Notes: generated from the letters alone by a model not told the origin. A stretch of DNA of 64,000 nt from Flavobacterium sp. TR2 (GCF_025252405.1 NZ_CP104307.1:3100001-3164000), one strand, 5' to 3'. Shown: positions 28,587 through 37,623, counted from the stretch's first letter. A program made the numbers and translations.

Positions 28587-29132
28587 TTAAAATCGGCGCG
28601 GATCATTTTCAGGATATTCCTCGTCGTCATTGTCTTCCTGAACATCATCTTCGACATAGTCATTATCGCCTTCGTCAATATCTTCTTCAATGTAATTATC
28701 ATCATCATCATCATCATCATCATCTTCTTCTTCATCGTCAATGTCTTCCAAGGCATCTTCGGTTTCGTTAAAGTCATATTCGTCTTCTTTCAAATCTGAA
28801 GGATTGTCGAATTCGTCATTTTCTTCGGCATAATTATCATCTTCCAATTCGACTTCATAAATATCATCGTTGTTGTCTTCTAGATCTCTGTCATTATGAA
28901 AATCGTCATTTAGATCGTCTAGATCATCATCGCCAGTGTAATCTTCTTGATCTGGATTTGGCCTATTCGGATTATATCCATTTCTAACGGTATAGCCGCG
29001 TTCTGCAATTTCTCGATTATCATTATCTGTTTGTCTTCTGTCGTCTTTTAGATCGTCGGCTAAATTTCGATCATCAGAAAAATGATTTTTCAAATCTGTA
29101 TTATAACTGTTTTTTTTATTGATAGTATTCAT
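28587..29132 (-). CDS. Extremely acidic Asp/Glu-rich protein
   Basis: 181 residues of low complexity. Apart from the Lys/Arg-containing first 50 residues, most positions are Asp, Glu or Asn, with a run of nine Asp encoded by nine GAT codons. No signal peptide, no hydrophobic core; likely disordered. A basic/aromatic patch GYTVRNGYNPNRPNPDQED interrupts the acid at about residue 46-65. A candidate -7 element TAGCTTTG (29161-29168, minus strand) lies 28 bp upstream. It could act as a DNA-mimic, cation buffer or histone-like antagonist, but that is speculation. Surrounded by stress genes. Confidence 0.7.
   Translation of the reverse strand: MNTINKKNSYNTDLKNHFSDDRNLADDLKDDRRQTDNDNREIAERGYTVRNGYNPNRPNPDQEDYTGDDDLDDLNDDFHNDRDLEDNNDDIYEVELEDDNYAEENDEFDNPSDLKEDEYDFNETEDALEDIDDEEEDDDDDDDDDNYIEEDIDEGDNDYVEDDVQEDNDDEEYPENDPRRF
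28698..28724. repeat. (ATC)9 microsatellite
   Basis: Nine perfect ATC triplets on the plus strand encode Asp9 in the acidic protein on the minus strand, followed by TTC triplets (Glu). Length change would keep frame and alter only the Asp run. Confidence 0.95.
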
Positions 29133-29160
29133 GACATCTTGTTTTTATGATTAATACTTA

Positions 29161-29168
29161 CAAAGCTA
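29161..29168 (-). promoter_or_regulatory. Bacteroidota -7 promoter element (candidate)
   Basis: TAGCTTTG on the minus strand fits TAnnTTTG, 28 bp before the start of the acidic protein. No clear -33 TTG is visible. Confidence 0.4.
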
Positions 29169-29319
29169 GCGCGAAGATGACGGAATCGATTATAGAATTT
29201 TTAAATGTAATTGTATAATTGACAGATGCTTAGAATGGAATTTTAATTTAAAATGATATAACCCTTCTGGTAGTATAGGCAGTAATTTTACCATCATATT
29301 AATTATAAAAATTATTACC

Positions 29320-29904
29320 ATGAAAACTACAGATAGTAAAAATGCAGCTCCTGCAAAAAAAACTACAAAAGAAACCACGCCAAGAGGTGTTACCAAGCCA
29401 AAATCGAACGCAGCATCAGGATTGACAGAATTATTTGAAGACGGGCTGAAAGATATTTATTGGGCAGAAAAAGCTTTGACAAAAGCATTGCCACTAATGG
29501 TTAAAAATGCTTCTTCTGTTGAATTGAAAGACGCGATCGACAACCACTTGACCGAAACAGAAGAGCAGATTGCCCGTTTAGAGGAAGTATTTAAAATTAT
29601 CGGCAAAAAAGCAACAGCAAAAAAATGTGATGCTATGGAAGGCTTGATTGAGGAAGCCAAAGGAATGCTTGAAGAAACAGAGCTAGGAGTCGTGCGCGAT
29701 GCCGGAATTATTGCGGCAAGCCAGAAAATAGAGCATTATGAAATTGCAACTTATGGCACTTTAAGACAATTTGCAGAAACTCTAGGGCTTCCTGAAGCAG
29801 CAACATTGTTGGAACAAACTCTTGATGAAGAAAAAGGAGCCGACAAAACACTCACAGAAGTGGCTGTCAATGCAGTAAATCTTGAAGCTGCAGAAATTGA
29901 ATAA
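29320..29904 (+). CDS. YciE/YciF-type ferritin-like protein (DUF892)
   Basis: 194 residues. A Lys/Thr/Ala-rich leader (about 1-30, like a histone tail) precedes the DUF892 four-helix domain: LTELFEDGLKDIYWAEKALT, LKDAIDNHLTETEEQIARLE, GVVRDAGIIAASQKIEHYEI and ATLLEQTLDEEKGADKTLTE. Glu and His residues at helix positions match a ferritin-like di-metal site. YciE/YciF proteins respond to stress in enterobacteria; mechanism not settled. Single-gene unit ending in a strong terminator. Confidence 0.9.
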   Translation: MKTTDSKNAAPAKKTTKETTPRGVTKPKSNAASGLTELFEDGLKDIYWAEKALTKALPLMVKNASSVELKDAIDNHLTETEEQIARLEEVFKIIGKKATAKKCDAMEGLIEEAKGMLEETELGVVRDAGIIAASQKIEHYEIATYGTLRQFAETLGLPEAATLLEQTLDEEKGADKTLTEVAVNAVNLEAAEIE

Positions 29905-29921
29905 AGCATTCAGAAAAGAAT

Positions 29922-29953
29922 AAAAGTGCAGTTTTCGGACTGCACTTTTTTAG
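29922..29953 (+). terminator. Rho-independent terminator
   Basis: AAAAGTGCAGT pairs with ACTGCACTTTT around TTTCGG-type loop and runs into Ts. It ends 20 bp before the Nei-like gene. Confidence 0.88.
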
Positions 29954-29972
29954 TTAATTGAAAATCTATTAT

Positions 29973-30704
29973 ATGCCCGAAGGTCCATCTATAGTAATCT
30001 TAAAAGAAGAAGTGCAGCAATTTGCAGGACAGAAAATCATTTCTGTATCTGGCAATACGCATATTGATATTTCTAGGCTGCAGGATAAAACGATTCTTGC
30101 ATTTAAAACCTGGGGAAAACATTTTTTAATTTGTTTTGATTCTTTTACGGTAAAAATCCATATGCTCATGTTTGGAACTTACCGAATAAATGAGCGCAAA
30201 ATTGCCAAACCAAGACTGAGTTTGGTTTTTGAAAACGGAGAGCTTAATTTTTACACCTGCTCGGTTAAAATTTTAGAAGGCGATATCAATTCTCATTACG
30301 ATTGGAGCGTTGACGTGATGAACGAAAATTGGGATCCGAAAAAGGCACAGCTTAGCATGGAAGATATGCCCAAAAAAATGATTTGTGATGTAATCTTAGA
30401 TCAGGATATTTTTTCTGGAGTTGGCAATATCATTAAAAATGAGGTTTTGTATCGCTGTCACGTGCATCCAGAATCGATTATAGAAAAAATCCCGCCCCAT
30501 GTCAAAAGCCAGCTAATCGCGGAATGCTCCATTTACAGCTTTGAATTTTTGTATTGGAAAAAGAAATTTGAGCTCAAAAAGCATTGGGAAGCATATACAA
30601 AAAGTGTCTGCTTGCGATGCAATCTCCCGTTTCAGAAAAAACAGACGGGAGTACGAAAACGCAGAAGTTTTTTCTGCACTAACTGCCAACAATTATATGT
30701 ATGA
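29973..30704 (+). CDS. Fpg/Nei-family DNA glycosylase (endonuclease VIII-like)
   Basis: 243 residues. The start must be the ATG at 29973: Fpg/Nei enzymes need Pro as N-terminal residue after Met removal, and the sequence reads MPEGPSIVILKEEV with Pro2 and Glu3 as catalytic residues. A TTG 15 bp upstream would bury the Pro and is rejected. It then has VKIHMLMFGTYRI (Lys loop), the H2TH region LDQDIFSGVGNIIKNEVLYR and a C4 zinc finger of CLRCNLPFQ and FFCTNCQQ. It excises oxidised bases and cleaves the strand by beta/delta elimination. The stop overlaps the DUF72 start by 4 bp, so they form an operon. Confidence 0.93.
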   Translation: MPEGPSIVILKEEVQQFAGQKIISVSGNTHIDISRLQDKTILAFKTWGKHFLICFDSFTVKIHMLMFGTYRINERKIAKPRLSLVFENGELNFYTCSVKILEGDINSHYDWSVDVMNENWDPKKAQLSMEDMPKKMICDVILDQDIFSGVGNIIKNEVLYRCHVHPESIIEKIPPHVKSQLIAECSIYSFEFLYWKKKFELKKHWEAYTKSVCLRCNLPFQKKQTGVRKRRSFFCTNCQQLYV

Positions 30705-31414
30705 AAAACCAAGTAACTATAGGATGTTCCAGCTTTTACAACAGCTTTTGGAAGACTGTTTTTTATCCTCAAAATCTTCCTTCCAAAAAGTGGTTTGAGT
30801 TTTACTGCCAGCATTTTGACACTTATGAGTTTAATGGCAGTTTTTATAAATTCCCAACTGTCCGCATTTTTCAAAATTGGTATCATAAAACGCCCGAATC
30901 TTTCTTGTTTTCGGTCAAAGTCCCGAAAGAAATTACGCATATTAAAAAGCTTGTAGACTGCGAAAGCCGCTTGAATGACTTTTATAAAATTTGCAAAGAA
31001 GGCATGAAAGACAAACTCGCAGCTATTTTGTTTCAATTTCCTCCAAGTTATGCTTTTAGCAAAGAAAAATTAGACGCCATAATCCAAATTTTAGATCGTG
31101 ATTTTAAAAATGTAGTTGAATTTCGCCATGAAAGCTGGTGGAATGATGAGGTTTGGGATGCATTTAAAGAAAACAATATCACGTTTTGCAGTGTGAGCTA
31201 TCCGAATCTTCCTCAAACTATCTTCAAGGATTTTCCAATACTGTATGTGCGTTTTCACGGAATTCCGAGATTGTTTCATTCCAGCTATTCTATAGAAGAA
31301 CTACAGGAGGTGAAACGCCAGATTCATTCCAAAAAAGGATTTGTGTACTTTAACAATACGGCAAGTGAAGCAGGTATTCTGAATGCTTTAGAATTGAAAA
31401 GAATGGCTGTTTGA
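30701..31414 (+). CDS. DUF72 (YecE-like) protein
   Basis: 237 residues. DUF72 TIM-barrel-like protein: IGCSSFYNSFWKTVFYPQNL, FYCQHFDTYEFNGSFYKFPT, FLFSVKVPKEITHIKKL, LAAILFQFPPSYAFSKEKLD, VEFRHESWW and YVRFHGIP are the conserved blocks. The ATG overlaps the Nei stop (ATGA), showing translational coupling. Function of DUF72 is not established; coupling to a glycosylase here points to nucleic-acid maintenance, as an inference. Confidence 0.88.
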   Translation: MKNQVTIGCSSFYNSFWKTVFYPQNLPSKKWFEFYCQHFDTYEFNGSFYKFPTVRIFQNWYHKTPESFLFSVKVPKEITHIKKLVDCESRLNDFYKICKEGMKDKLAAILFQFPPSYAFSKEKLDAIIQILDRDFKNVVEFRHESWWNDEVWDAFKENNITFCSVSYPNLPQTIFKDFPILYVRFHGIPRLFHSSYSIEELQEVKRQIHSKKGFVYFNNTASEAGILNALELKRMAV

Positions 31415-31439
31415 ATTGTTTTTGTTAGTGCTGAGAAAC

Positions 31440-31516
31440 AAAGTCCTCAAAGTTTTACGCAAAGTACGCAAAAGAAAACAATCTTAGCGAACTTAGCGTA
31501 AAACTTTGAGGACTTT
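31440..31516. repeat. Long palindrome between convergent genes
   Basis: 21-bp complementary arms (31440-31460 with TCCTCAAAGTTTTACGC; 31496-31516 its complement) enclose GCAAAGTACGCAAAAG and CTTAGCGAACTTAGCG wording. No T tract, but it may stop transcription from both sides (DUF72 and the FMN-binding protein). Confidence 0.75.
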
Positions 31517-31546
31517 ACGGTTTAAAAAAACAGTTAAACTAAAAAA

Positions 31547-32047
31547 CTACAATTTTAGAGTTCCTTCAATACCATCATCCATTGTTTTTCCTGTAATAAA
31601 CGCGGCTGTCATTTTAGCAATAGCCACCATTTTTCCGTTTTTGTTATTCCAATAATAACCATCTTCCGGAACAAATTTTATAACGCTTAAATTCGGATCA
31701 TCTACGCCGCCTGGCATCCAAATTTTTACTGCCGGATCCCATAATTTTTCGATAGTTTCTCGATCGTATGAAATGCTTGCCGTTCCGTGAAGCGTTAAAA
31801 ACTTGTCGTGCGGTTCGGCAAAGAAAACTTCGACCATCGGATTCAATGTAATTTCAGCATTTTGTCCGCTGTTTCTGTCCGATAAAAACCATAAGTTTCC
31901 CAAATCATCAATTTTCTGAACAGACATAGGCCGAGATTGTATTCTGTATTCGTTATATGTACAAAACATACAAGTTTTAATATGTGCAGCCAGATCTTTT
32001 ATTTTGTCTACTGCAAATGCATCTGTAAGGTCTTTATGATCGCCCAT
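31547..32047 (-). CDS. Pyridoxamine 5'-phosphate oxidase-fold general stress protein
   Basis: 166 residues, split-barrel FMN-binding fold of the general stress protein 26 type. Blocks: LAAHIKTCMFCTYN, RIQSRPMSVQKIDDLGNLWF, SDRNSGQNAEITLNPMVEVFF, KFLTLHGTASISYDRETIEK and WMPGGVDDPNLSVIKFVPED. These proteins bind FMN or FAD and are stress-induced in Bacillus and others. They are not true PNPOx enzymes. Single gene convergent with DUF72; regulation not visible. Confidence 0.85.
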   Translation of the reverse strand: MGDHKDLTDAFAVDKIKDLAAHIKTCMFCTYNEYRIQSRPMSVQKIDDLGNLWFLSDRNSGQNAEITLNPMVEVFFAEPHDKFLTLHGTASISYDRETIEKLWDPAVKIWMPGGVDDPNLSVIKFVPEDGYYWNNKNGKMVAIAKMTAAFITGKTMDDGIEGTLKL

Positions 32048-32240
32048 AATAGTATATTTTAAGTTGTTTAATGTTTAATTAATTGACAGACAAATAGATA
32101 TTTCTTGAAAAAAAATACCAAAGTAAAGTTGGCGCTTTTTGCCCTTTTTTAAATTATATAATTAAACTTATAAATTATGAGATTTCAATTCGATTTGTAA
32201 GAAATTGACTCTGATTTTTATTTGTTACATAAAATTGCAC

Positions 32241-32248
32241 TATATTTG
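32241..32248 (+). promoter_or_regulatory. Bacteroidota promoter (-7 TATATTTG, possible -33 TTTG)
   Basis: TATATTTG fits TAnnTTTG and lies 30 bp before the response regulator. A TTTG at 32221-32224 is a possible -33 box, although the 16-bp spacer is short. Confidence 0.5.
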
Positions 32249-32278
32249 GGACTTTAAAATTCTAAGCCACAAATTACA

Positions 32279-32710
32279 ATGACAGATTTCACTATATTCT
32301 ATACTGATGACGACGAAGACGATTTAAGTATTTTTGCAGATGCAGTGGAATCTATACCCCAGAATATCAAATTGAAAACGTACTCAGGAAGCCAGAATTT
32401 TTTAAATGCTATTTCTGATCCAGCTGTTATTCCGTCTGTAGTTTTCTTAGACTTGAATATGCCTGGAAAAAATGGATTTGATGTGCTGAAAGAACTTCGA
32501 GATTCTGAAGACAAAAAAGATATTCCGGTAGTAATTTATTCAACTTCGAGCGAACCGGGGAATATTGAGAGATGCCTTAATCTAGGCGCCAATTGCTTTA
32601 TTACCAAACCGGTTTTAATGAGCGATATTATAAAGGCCATAGAACACGCAATACAGATTGACTGGAAAAAATTTATTCCGAACCAATCCAATTTTGTATT
32701 TAAATATTGA
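32279..32710 (+). CDS. Single-domain response regulator
   Basis: 143 residues, a lone receiver domain. The acidic pocket is TDDDEDD near the N-terminus, the phospho-acceptor Asp is in VVFLDLNMPGKNGFDVL, the Thr/Ser switch in VIYSTSS and the Lys in CFITKPV. No output domain, so it works through protein contact, as in phosphorelays or with a kinase. It faces the PAS kinase at 32700-35522 and the two stop regions overlap by 11 bp. The kinase is the probable partner. Confidence 0.9.
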   Translation: MTDFTIFYTDDDEDDLSIFADAVESIPQNIKLKTYSGSQNFLNAISDPAVIPSVVFLDLNMPGKNGFDVLKELRDSEDKKDIPVVIYSTSSEPGNIERCLNLGANCFITKPVLMSDIIKAIEHAIQIDWKKFIPNQSNFVFKY

Positions 32711-35522
32711 TCTCTGATAAGTCAGGAATGTAAATATTGAAAATTGAACCTTTATCTTTTTCGCTGAATACGGTAATAAAACCTTTGTGGTTTTCTACGA
32801 TTTTTTTCACAATGGCGAGACCAATTCCGGTTCCTTTATATTCGCTTTCAGTATTGAGACGCTGAAAAACTTCAAAGATTTTTTCTTTATAAACAAGTTC
32901 AAAACCAATTCCGTTATCCGAAACTTGGATGTGATGATACACTTTGTCCTTAAACTCAGCGTTTGGGAGCAATTTTCCATCAACAGGCGTAACCGATATT
33001 TTCACTTTTGGAGGAATGCCAGGCTTTGAAAATTTTAAGGCATTTTCTACCAAATTGTGAAGCAATTGTCTGAACTGAAACTGTATAAGTGTCGCTTCGC
33101 CCAAATCGTGATATTCCACAACAGCATTTTTTTCTTCAATACGATCCGAAAAATCACTGATTACTTCTTCTGCAATTTCGTCAATTTTAACCGTTGTAAA
33201 GACACGATCGGCAGAATTGGCGCGGGAATAGGTTAACAAATCTTGTATGAGATTCTGCATTTTTTTAGCAGAAAATTCAATTCTTGCCAAATAAGACTTG
33301 GCATTTGCCGAAATATTCTGCTCATCCAAATCGGCCAATCGGCTGGCAAAAGTCTGTATTTTTCTCAAAGGTTCCTGAAGATCATGGCTTGAGATATAAG
33401 CAAACGACTGCAGTTCGATATTCATATTAACTAAATCTCTGTTTTTGAGTTCCAGCTGTGTGGTCCGCTCTATAATTTGCTCTTCGAGCCTATTGGTAAA
33501 GTTTTTTTGTTCTTCTATATCGGTACTGGTTCCAACCCACATTGAGATCTTGCCAGTCTCGTCCAATTGCGCAATCGCACGGCTGAGCTGCCATCTGTAT
33601 TCGCCATCATAACGTTTAAAACGATGAATGAAAAGAAAATCATTTCCCGTTTTTACAGATTCCATCCAAAGTTTTACATTTTCTTCGCGATCGTCTGGAT
33701 GCACAATCTGGAGCCATCCATTTTTTTCAATATTCTCTTTAGACAGTCCAGAATAGTTGTAAACGGTTTTGTTAAAATAATTTAAATTTCCGAGCGTATC
33801 GCTTGTCCAGATAAGCTGAGGCATAGAATCGGCGAGGAGTCGGAACTTTTGTTCGCTTTTTATTAAAACCTGCTGCATATTTTTCTCTAAGGTAACATCC
33901 ATCACGGTTCCAATCATTTTTGACGGATTATTGTTATCATCAAAAAAGATTCTTCCGTGCACTTTAATCCATCCTATAGAATGATCTAATTTTAAAATGC
34001 GCGCTTCATATTTATAAATTCCTTCTTTTGCCGCTTTTGCAAAAGCTTCTACTACAATATGATCATCTTCAGGGAGCACTCGGCTTCGAATATCATCATG
34101 AATTATTTTAGTGCCTTTTTCAAATCCAAAAATATTCAGAATGTTATCGCTATAAATTAATTTTTTGGTTTGAAGATTTAAATCCCAAGTAGCAATTTCT
34201 CCAATTTCGGCTGCCAATCGTGCCCTTTCTTCTGCGGTTTCCACTTTTTTTCGAGATTTTACTTTAGAAGTCACATCATAAACAGTGCACATAATTCCAG
34301 ATGCCTTCCCGTTTTTTTCGTACAGAGTAGTATACTCGTAATCGAGATAGAATTTTTTAAGTTTTCCTTTAATTTCGACATAGGCGACAGCTTCGTTTTC
34401 ACGAATTTTTTTACCATTAGCCAGCACTTCATGCAATAATTCAGGATATTTTTGATTGTGCAATTCGGGAAAAACTTCTAATAAAGGCTTGCCAATAAAA
34501 TCCTTTTCCTCTTTTTGCCAAATATCATGCATCATGGTAGCATTGGCCATTTCGATCACATAATCTTTCCCTCTAAAAATGGCCATAGCAATAGGAGATT
34601 CCATTACGATATTGCGAAAAGCCGCTTCATTTTCTGTAAGCAGATGCCTTCCTCTTACTTCTGCAGTGACTTCGTAAGCAGCTACTATTACTCCTGTGAT
34701 TTTATCATTTTCTTCTTTTAATGGATAAAATACGAGATTAAAATAAGCTAATTCTTCTTTGTTGTATCGGTTTAAGGTTACGGCAAATTCGTCTTGAAAA
34801 TAAGGAACGCCAGTTTCGAAAACGTTTTTGAGCAGAGGATAAACCGTTTCTTTTGTTTCAGGAAGCGAATCAAAAATAGGTTTATCGAGAATATCGCTTT
34901 CTTTTTTATCGACAATGTGCAGATAAGTCGTATTGGCCATTTCGGCAATAAGATCAGCGCCCTTTAAAACGCAGATTCCGAGAGGAAGCTGCTTAACGGT
35001 ATTTCTGAAACGCCTTTCGCTTTCTTCGAGATTTTTGCGTGTGAGTACCTGATTTGTAGTTTCATTGCAAATTACCAAAACGCCATTTGTTTTTCCATTT
35101 TCATCGTTTACGGGGCTATAGCTAAACGTCCAGTAAACATCTTCCATTTTGCCATTTCTGTAGATCGGCAGCAATTGGTCTTCGTGCCATGTGGCTTCAC
35201 CTTTGTCTAAAACCTGATCTATCAAGGGTTTAATAAAATCCCAGATCTCGGCCCAGTATTCGGCTCCTTTTTTACCAAGAATTGACGGATGTTTGCCATC
35301 ATTTCCTAAACTCGGGCGATAGGCATCATTATAAAAACAAATATGGTCTGGTCCCCAAAAAAGAAACATGGGGAATTTGGAGTTTAAAAGAATTCCTAAA
35401 GTAGTGCGCAGACTCTGCGGCCATAATTCTATCGGTCCAACAGCCGTTTTGCTCCAATCTTTAGCACGGGTTAGTTGTCCCATTTCTCCTCCATTTGCCA
35501 GAAAAGAATAGTTATTACTCAT
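32700..35522 (-). CDS. Multi-PAS sensor histidine kinase
   Basis: 940 residues with no transmembrane helix or receiver. About five PAS domains in series (roughly 1-150, 165-290, 300-420, 430-555, 565-690), then HisKA with AYISSHDLQEPLRKIQTFAS and phospho-acceptor His713, and a HATPase_c domain (NLVENALKFS, DNGIGFELVY, GTGIGLAIVKKIVEN). The HDLQEP box is of the bacteriophytochrome-like group. A PAS array without membrane anchoring points to cytoplasmic sensing of redox, light or a small ligand; the N-terminal WPQSLRTTLGILLNSKFPMF block is typical for such Bacteroidota/Proteobacteria kinases. It is convergent and overlapping with the response regulator. Confidence 0.93.
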   Translation of the reverse strand: MSNNYSFLANGGEMGQLTRAKDWSKTAVGPIELWPQSLRTTLGILLNSKFPMFLFWGPDHICFYNDAYRPSLGNDGKHPSILGKKGAEYWAEIWDFIKPLIDQVLDKGEATWHEDQLLPIYRNGKMEDVYWTFSYSPVNDENGKTNGVLVICNETTNQVLTRKNLEESERRFRNTVKQLPLGICVLKGADLIAEMANTTYLHIVDKKESDILDKPIFDSLPETKETVYPLLKNVFETGVPYFQDEFAVTLNRYNKEELAYFNLVFYPLKEENDKITGVIVAAYEVTAEVRGRHLLTENEAAFRNIVMESPIAMAIFRGKDYVIEMANATMMHDIWQKEEKDFIGKPLLEVFPELHNQKYPELLHEVLANGKKIRENEAVAYVEIKGKLKKFYLDYEYTTLYEKNGKASGIMCTVYDVTSKVKSRKKVETAEERARLAAEIGEIATWDLNLQTKKLIYSDNILNIFGFEKGTKIIHDDIRSRVLPEDDHIVVEAFAKAAKEGIYKYEARILKLDHSIGWIKVHGRIFFDDNNNPSKMIGTVMDVTLEKNMQQVLIKSEQKFRLLADSMPQLIWTSDTLGNLNYFNKTVYNYSGLSKENIEKNGWLQIVHPDDREENVKLWMESVKTGNDFLFIHRFKRYDGEYRWQLSRAIAQLDETGKISMWVGTSTDIEEQKNFTNRLEEQIIERTTQLELKNRDLVNMNIELQSFAYISSHDLQEPLRKIQTFASRLADLDEQNISANAKSYLARIEFSAKKMQNLIQDLLTYSRANSADRVFTTVKIDEIAEEVISDFSDRIEEKNAVVEYHDLGEATLIQFQFRQLLHNLVENALKFSKPGIPPKVKISVTPVDGKLLPNAEFKDKVYHHIQVSDNGIGFELVYKEKIFEVFQRLNTESEYKGTGIGLAIVKKIVENHKGFITVFSEKDKGSIFNIYIPDLSEINI

Positions 35523-35720
35523 TTAAGGGTTGTATTTATTGGTCTCAAAATCAGCTAATTTTCAAAGAATATTTTGTGTTTCAAATTAGCCTTAGTTAAA
35601 ATTAAGAAAAAATAAATATTCATTTGAAGGCGATTTTTGAATGAGGCAACATTAAAATCAATTGAGTTAATTTTATCTTCTTTCTATGCGGAAATTTGAT
35701 AAACAGAAAAGTTAAAAGAT

Positions 35721-36062
35721 ATGAAACGAGAAGATTCAAAACATGAAATCGACAATATAAAGAGATATCAGGAAGAAGGTTACACTGCCAGCTATCTATT
35801 CGAAAATGATCGTTTAATAGATGCAGAAACTAAAGAAGCGTATACCCCAGAAGATATATTTATTGTAGCGCACCATCGATACGAAGGAATGAGCGATCCT
35901 GACGATATGTCGATTTTGTACGTTATCGAAACAAAGGATAAAAGAAAAGGAACACATTTGTTAGGATATGGTCCGACGGCCGATTTGGAAGAAGCCGAAT
36001 TTTTTAAAGATATTCCGAAAGCCAATTATTCTAAAAATGCTGACATAAACGAATTGACTTAA
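35721..36062 (+). CDS. Small conserved protein (phosphoribosylpyrophosphate-synthetase-labelled family)
   Basis: 113 residues. The central block HHRYEGMSDPDDMSILYVIE is diagnostic for a small Bacteroidota family often misnamed phosphoribosylpyrophosphate synthetase; the real enzyme is about 300 residues and has none of these motifs. Function unknown. Soluble, acidic and without signal. Followed directly by the second tandem array. Confidence 0.6.
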   Translation: MKREDSKHEIDNIKRYQEEGYTASYLFENDRLIDAETKEAYTPEDIFIVAHHRYEGMSDPDDMSILYVIETKDKRKGTHLLGYGPTADLEEAEFFKDIPKANYSKNADINELT

Positions 36063-36131
36063 AAGAATAAAAATAGATTGGTATTTTTATTTTGCTGATG
36101 AGCAGTTGTTTCAAATTTATTTGAGGCAGCT

Positions 36132-37475
36132 GCTTTTTTTGGTTGGAAGGCGCAAAGAAGCAAAGGTTCAAAGTGACAAAGATTGGAAGACAAAGGTTAT
36201 AAACCTTTGAGCCTTTGTGCCTCAGAACCTTAGTTTTTTTTGGTGGGAAGGCGCAAAGAAGCAAAGGTTCAAAGTGACAAAGATTGGAAGACAAAGGTTA
36301 TAAACCTTTGAGCCTTTGTATCTCAGAACTTTAGTTTTTTTGGTGGAAAGGCGCAAAGAAGCAAAGGTTCAAAGTGACAAAGATTGTAAGACAAAGGTTA
36401 TAAACCTTTGAGCCTTTGTATCTCAGAACTTTAGCTTTTTTTGGTGGAAAGGCGCAAAGAAGCAAAGGTTCAAAGTGACAAAGATTGGAAGACAAAGGTT
36501 ATAAACCTTTGAGCCTTTGTACCTCAGAACCTTATTTTTTTTTTGGTGGAAAGGCGCAAAGAAGCAAAGGTTCAAAGTGACAAAGATTGGAAGACAAAGG
36601 TTATAAACCTTTGAGCCTTTGTATCTCAGAACTTTAGCTTTTTTTGGTGGAAAGGCGCAAAGAAGCAAAGGTTCAAAGTGACAAAGATTGGAAGACAAAG
36701 GTTATAAACCTTTGAGCCTTTGTACCTCAGAACCTTATTTTTTTTTTGGTGGAAAGGCGCAAAGAAGCAAAGGTTCAAAGTGACAAAGATTGTAAGACAA
36801 AGGTTATAAACCTTTGAGCCTTTGTATCTCAGAACTTTAGCTTTTTTTGGTGGAAAGGCGCAAAGAAGCAAAGGTTCAAAGTGACAAAGATTGGAAGACA
36901 AAGGTTATAAACCTTTGAGCCTTTGTACCTCAGAACCTTATTTTTTTTTTGGTGGAAAGGCGCAAAGAAGCAAAGGTTCAAAGTGACAAAGATTGGAAGA
37001 CAAAGGTTATAAACCTTTGAGCCTTTGTATCTCAGAACTTTAGCTTTTTTTGGTGGAAAGGCGCAAAGAAGCAAAGGTTCAAAGTGACAAAGATTGGAAG
37101 ACAAAGGTTATAAACCTTTGAGCCTTTGTACCTCAGAACCTTATTTTTTTTTTGGTGGAAAGGCGCAAAGAAGCAAAGGTTCAAAGTGACAAAGATTGGA
37201 AGACAAAGGTTATAAACCTTTGAGCCTTTGTACCTCAGAACTTTAGTTTTTTTTGGTGGAAAGGCGCAAAGAAGCAAAGGTTCAAAGTGACAAAGATTGG
37301 AAGACAAAGGTTATAAACCTTTGAGCCTTTGTACCTCAGAACCTTAGTTTTTTTGGTGGAAAGGCGCAAAGAAGCAAAGGTTCAAAGTGACAAAGATTTT
37401 TCTTTGTCTAAAGGTTTGTAAGACAAAGGTTATAAACCTTTGAGCCTTTGTACCTCAGAACCTTTGTTCCTTAAA
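36132..37475. repeat. Tandem array of thirteen ~101-bp palindromic units with 203-bp dimer period
   Basis: The word GGCGCAAAGAAGC starts at 36149, 36250, 36350, 36451, 36553, 36654, 36756, 36857, 36959, 37060, 37162, 37263 and 37363, so steps are 100-102 bp. From the fourth unit, TATCTCAGAACTTTAGC and TACCTCAGAACCTTATTT ends alternate, giving a 203-bp higher-order repeat. Each unit holds GCAAAGGTTCAAAGTGACAA, the near-palindrome AAAGGTTATAAACCTTT and GAGCCTTTGTACCTCAGAAC. The last unit has about 20 extra bases (TTTTTCTTTGTC region), probably the ancestral form. Same family as the array at 20.5 kb. A 203-bp period shifts frame, so the reverse-strand frames are not genes. Confidence 0.95.
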
Positions 37476-37623
37476 AATAAAAATTATGAAATATCTCTCC
37501 AAAATTGTATAAAGAATTGACTGCCAATATAAACGAAATTTGGATTATAGAAATGGAGTAAAAACCAAAATTGGTTTTTGTACGTAAATAGTTACTAACC
37601 CGTTTATTAAAACCAATCCTAAT

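Noticed and set aside
28575..28799. Plus-strand frame rich in Ile/Phe/Val opposite the acidic protein
   Set aside because: Antisense of Asp/Glu codons always gives Ile/Val/Phe; the minus-strand gene has the promoter-like box and sensible start.
36031..37307. Chain of near-identical 87-91-residue reverse-strand frames (start MSSNLCHFEPLLLCAF)
   Set aside because: They are translations of the palindromic units. The 203-bp period is not divisible by three, the frames overlap each other and no protein family fits.
36132..37475. CRISPR or satellite-encoded small RNA array
   Set aside because: No spacers and no cas genes; the alternating ends are point variants of one unit. RNA function cannot be shown from sequence.
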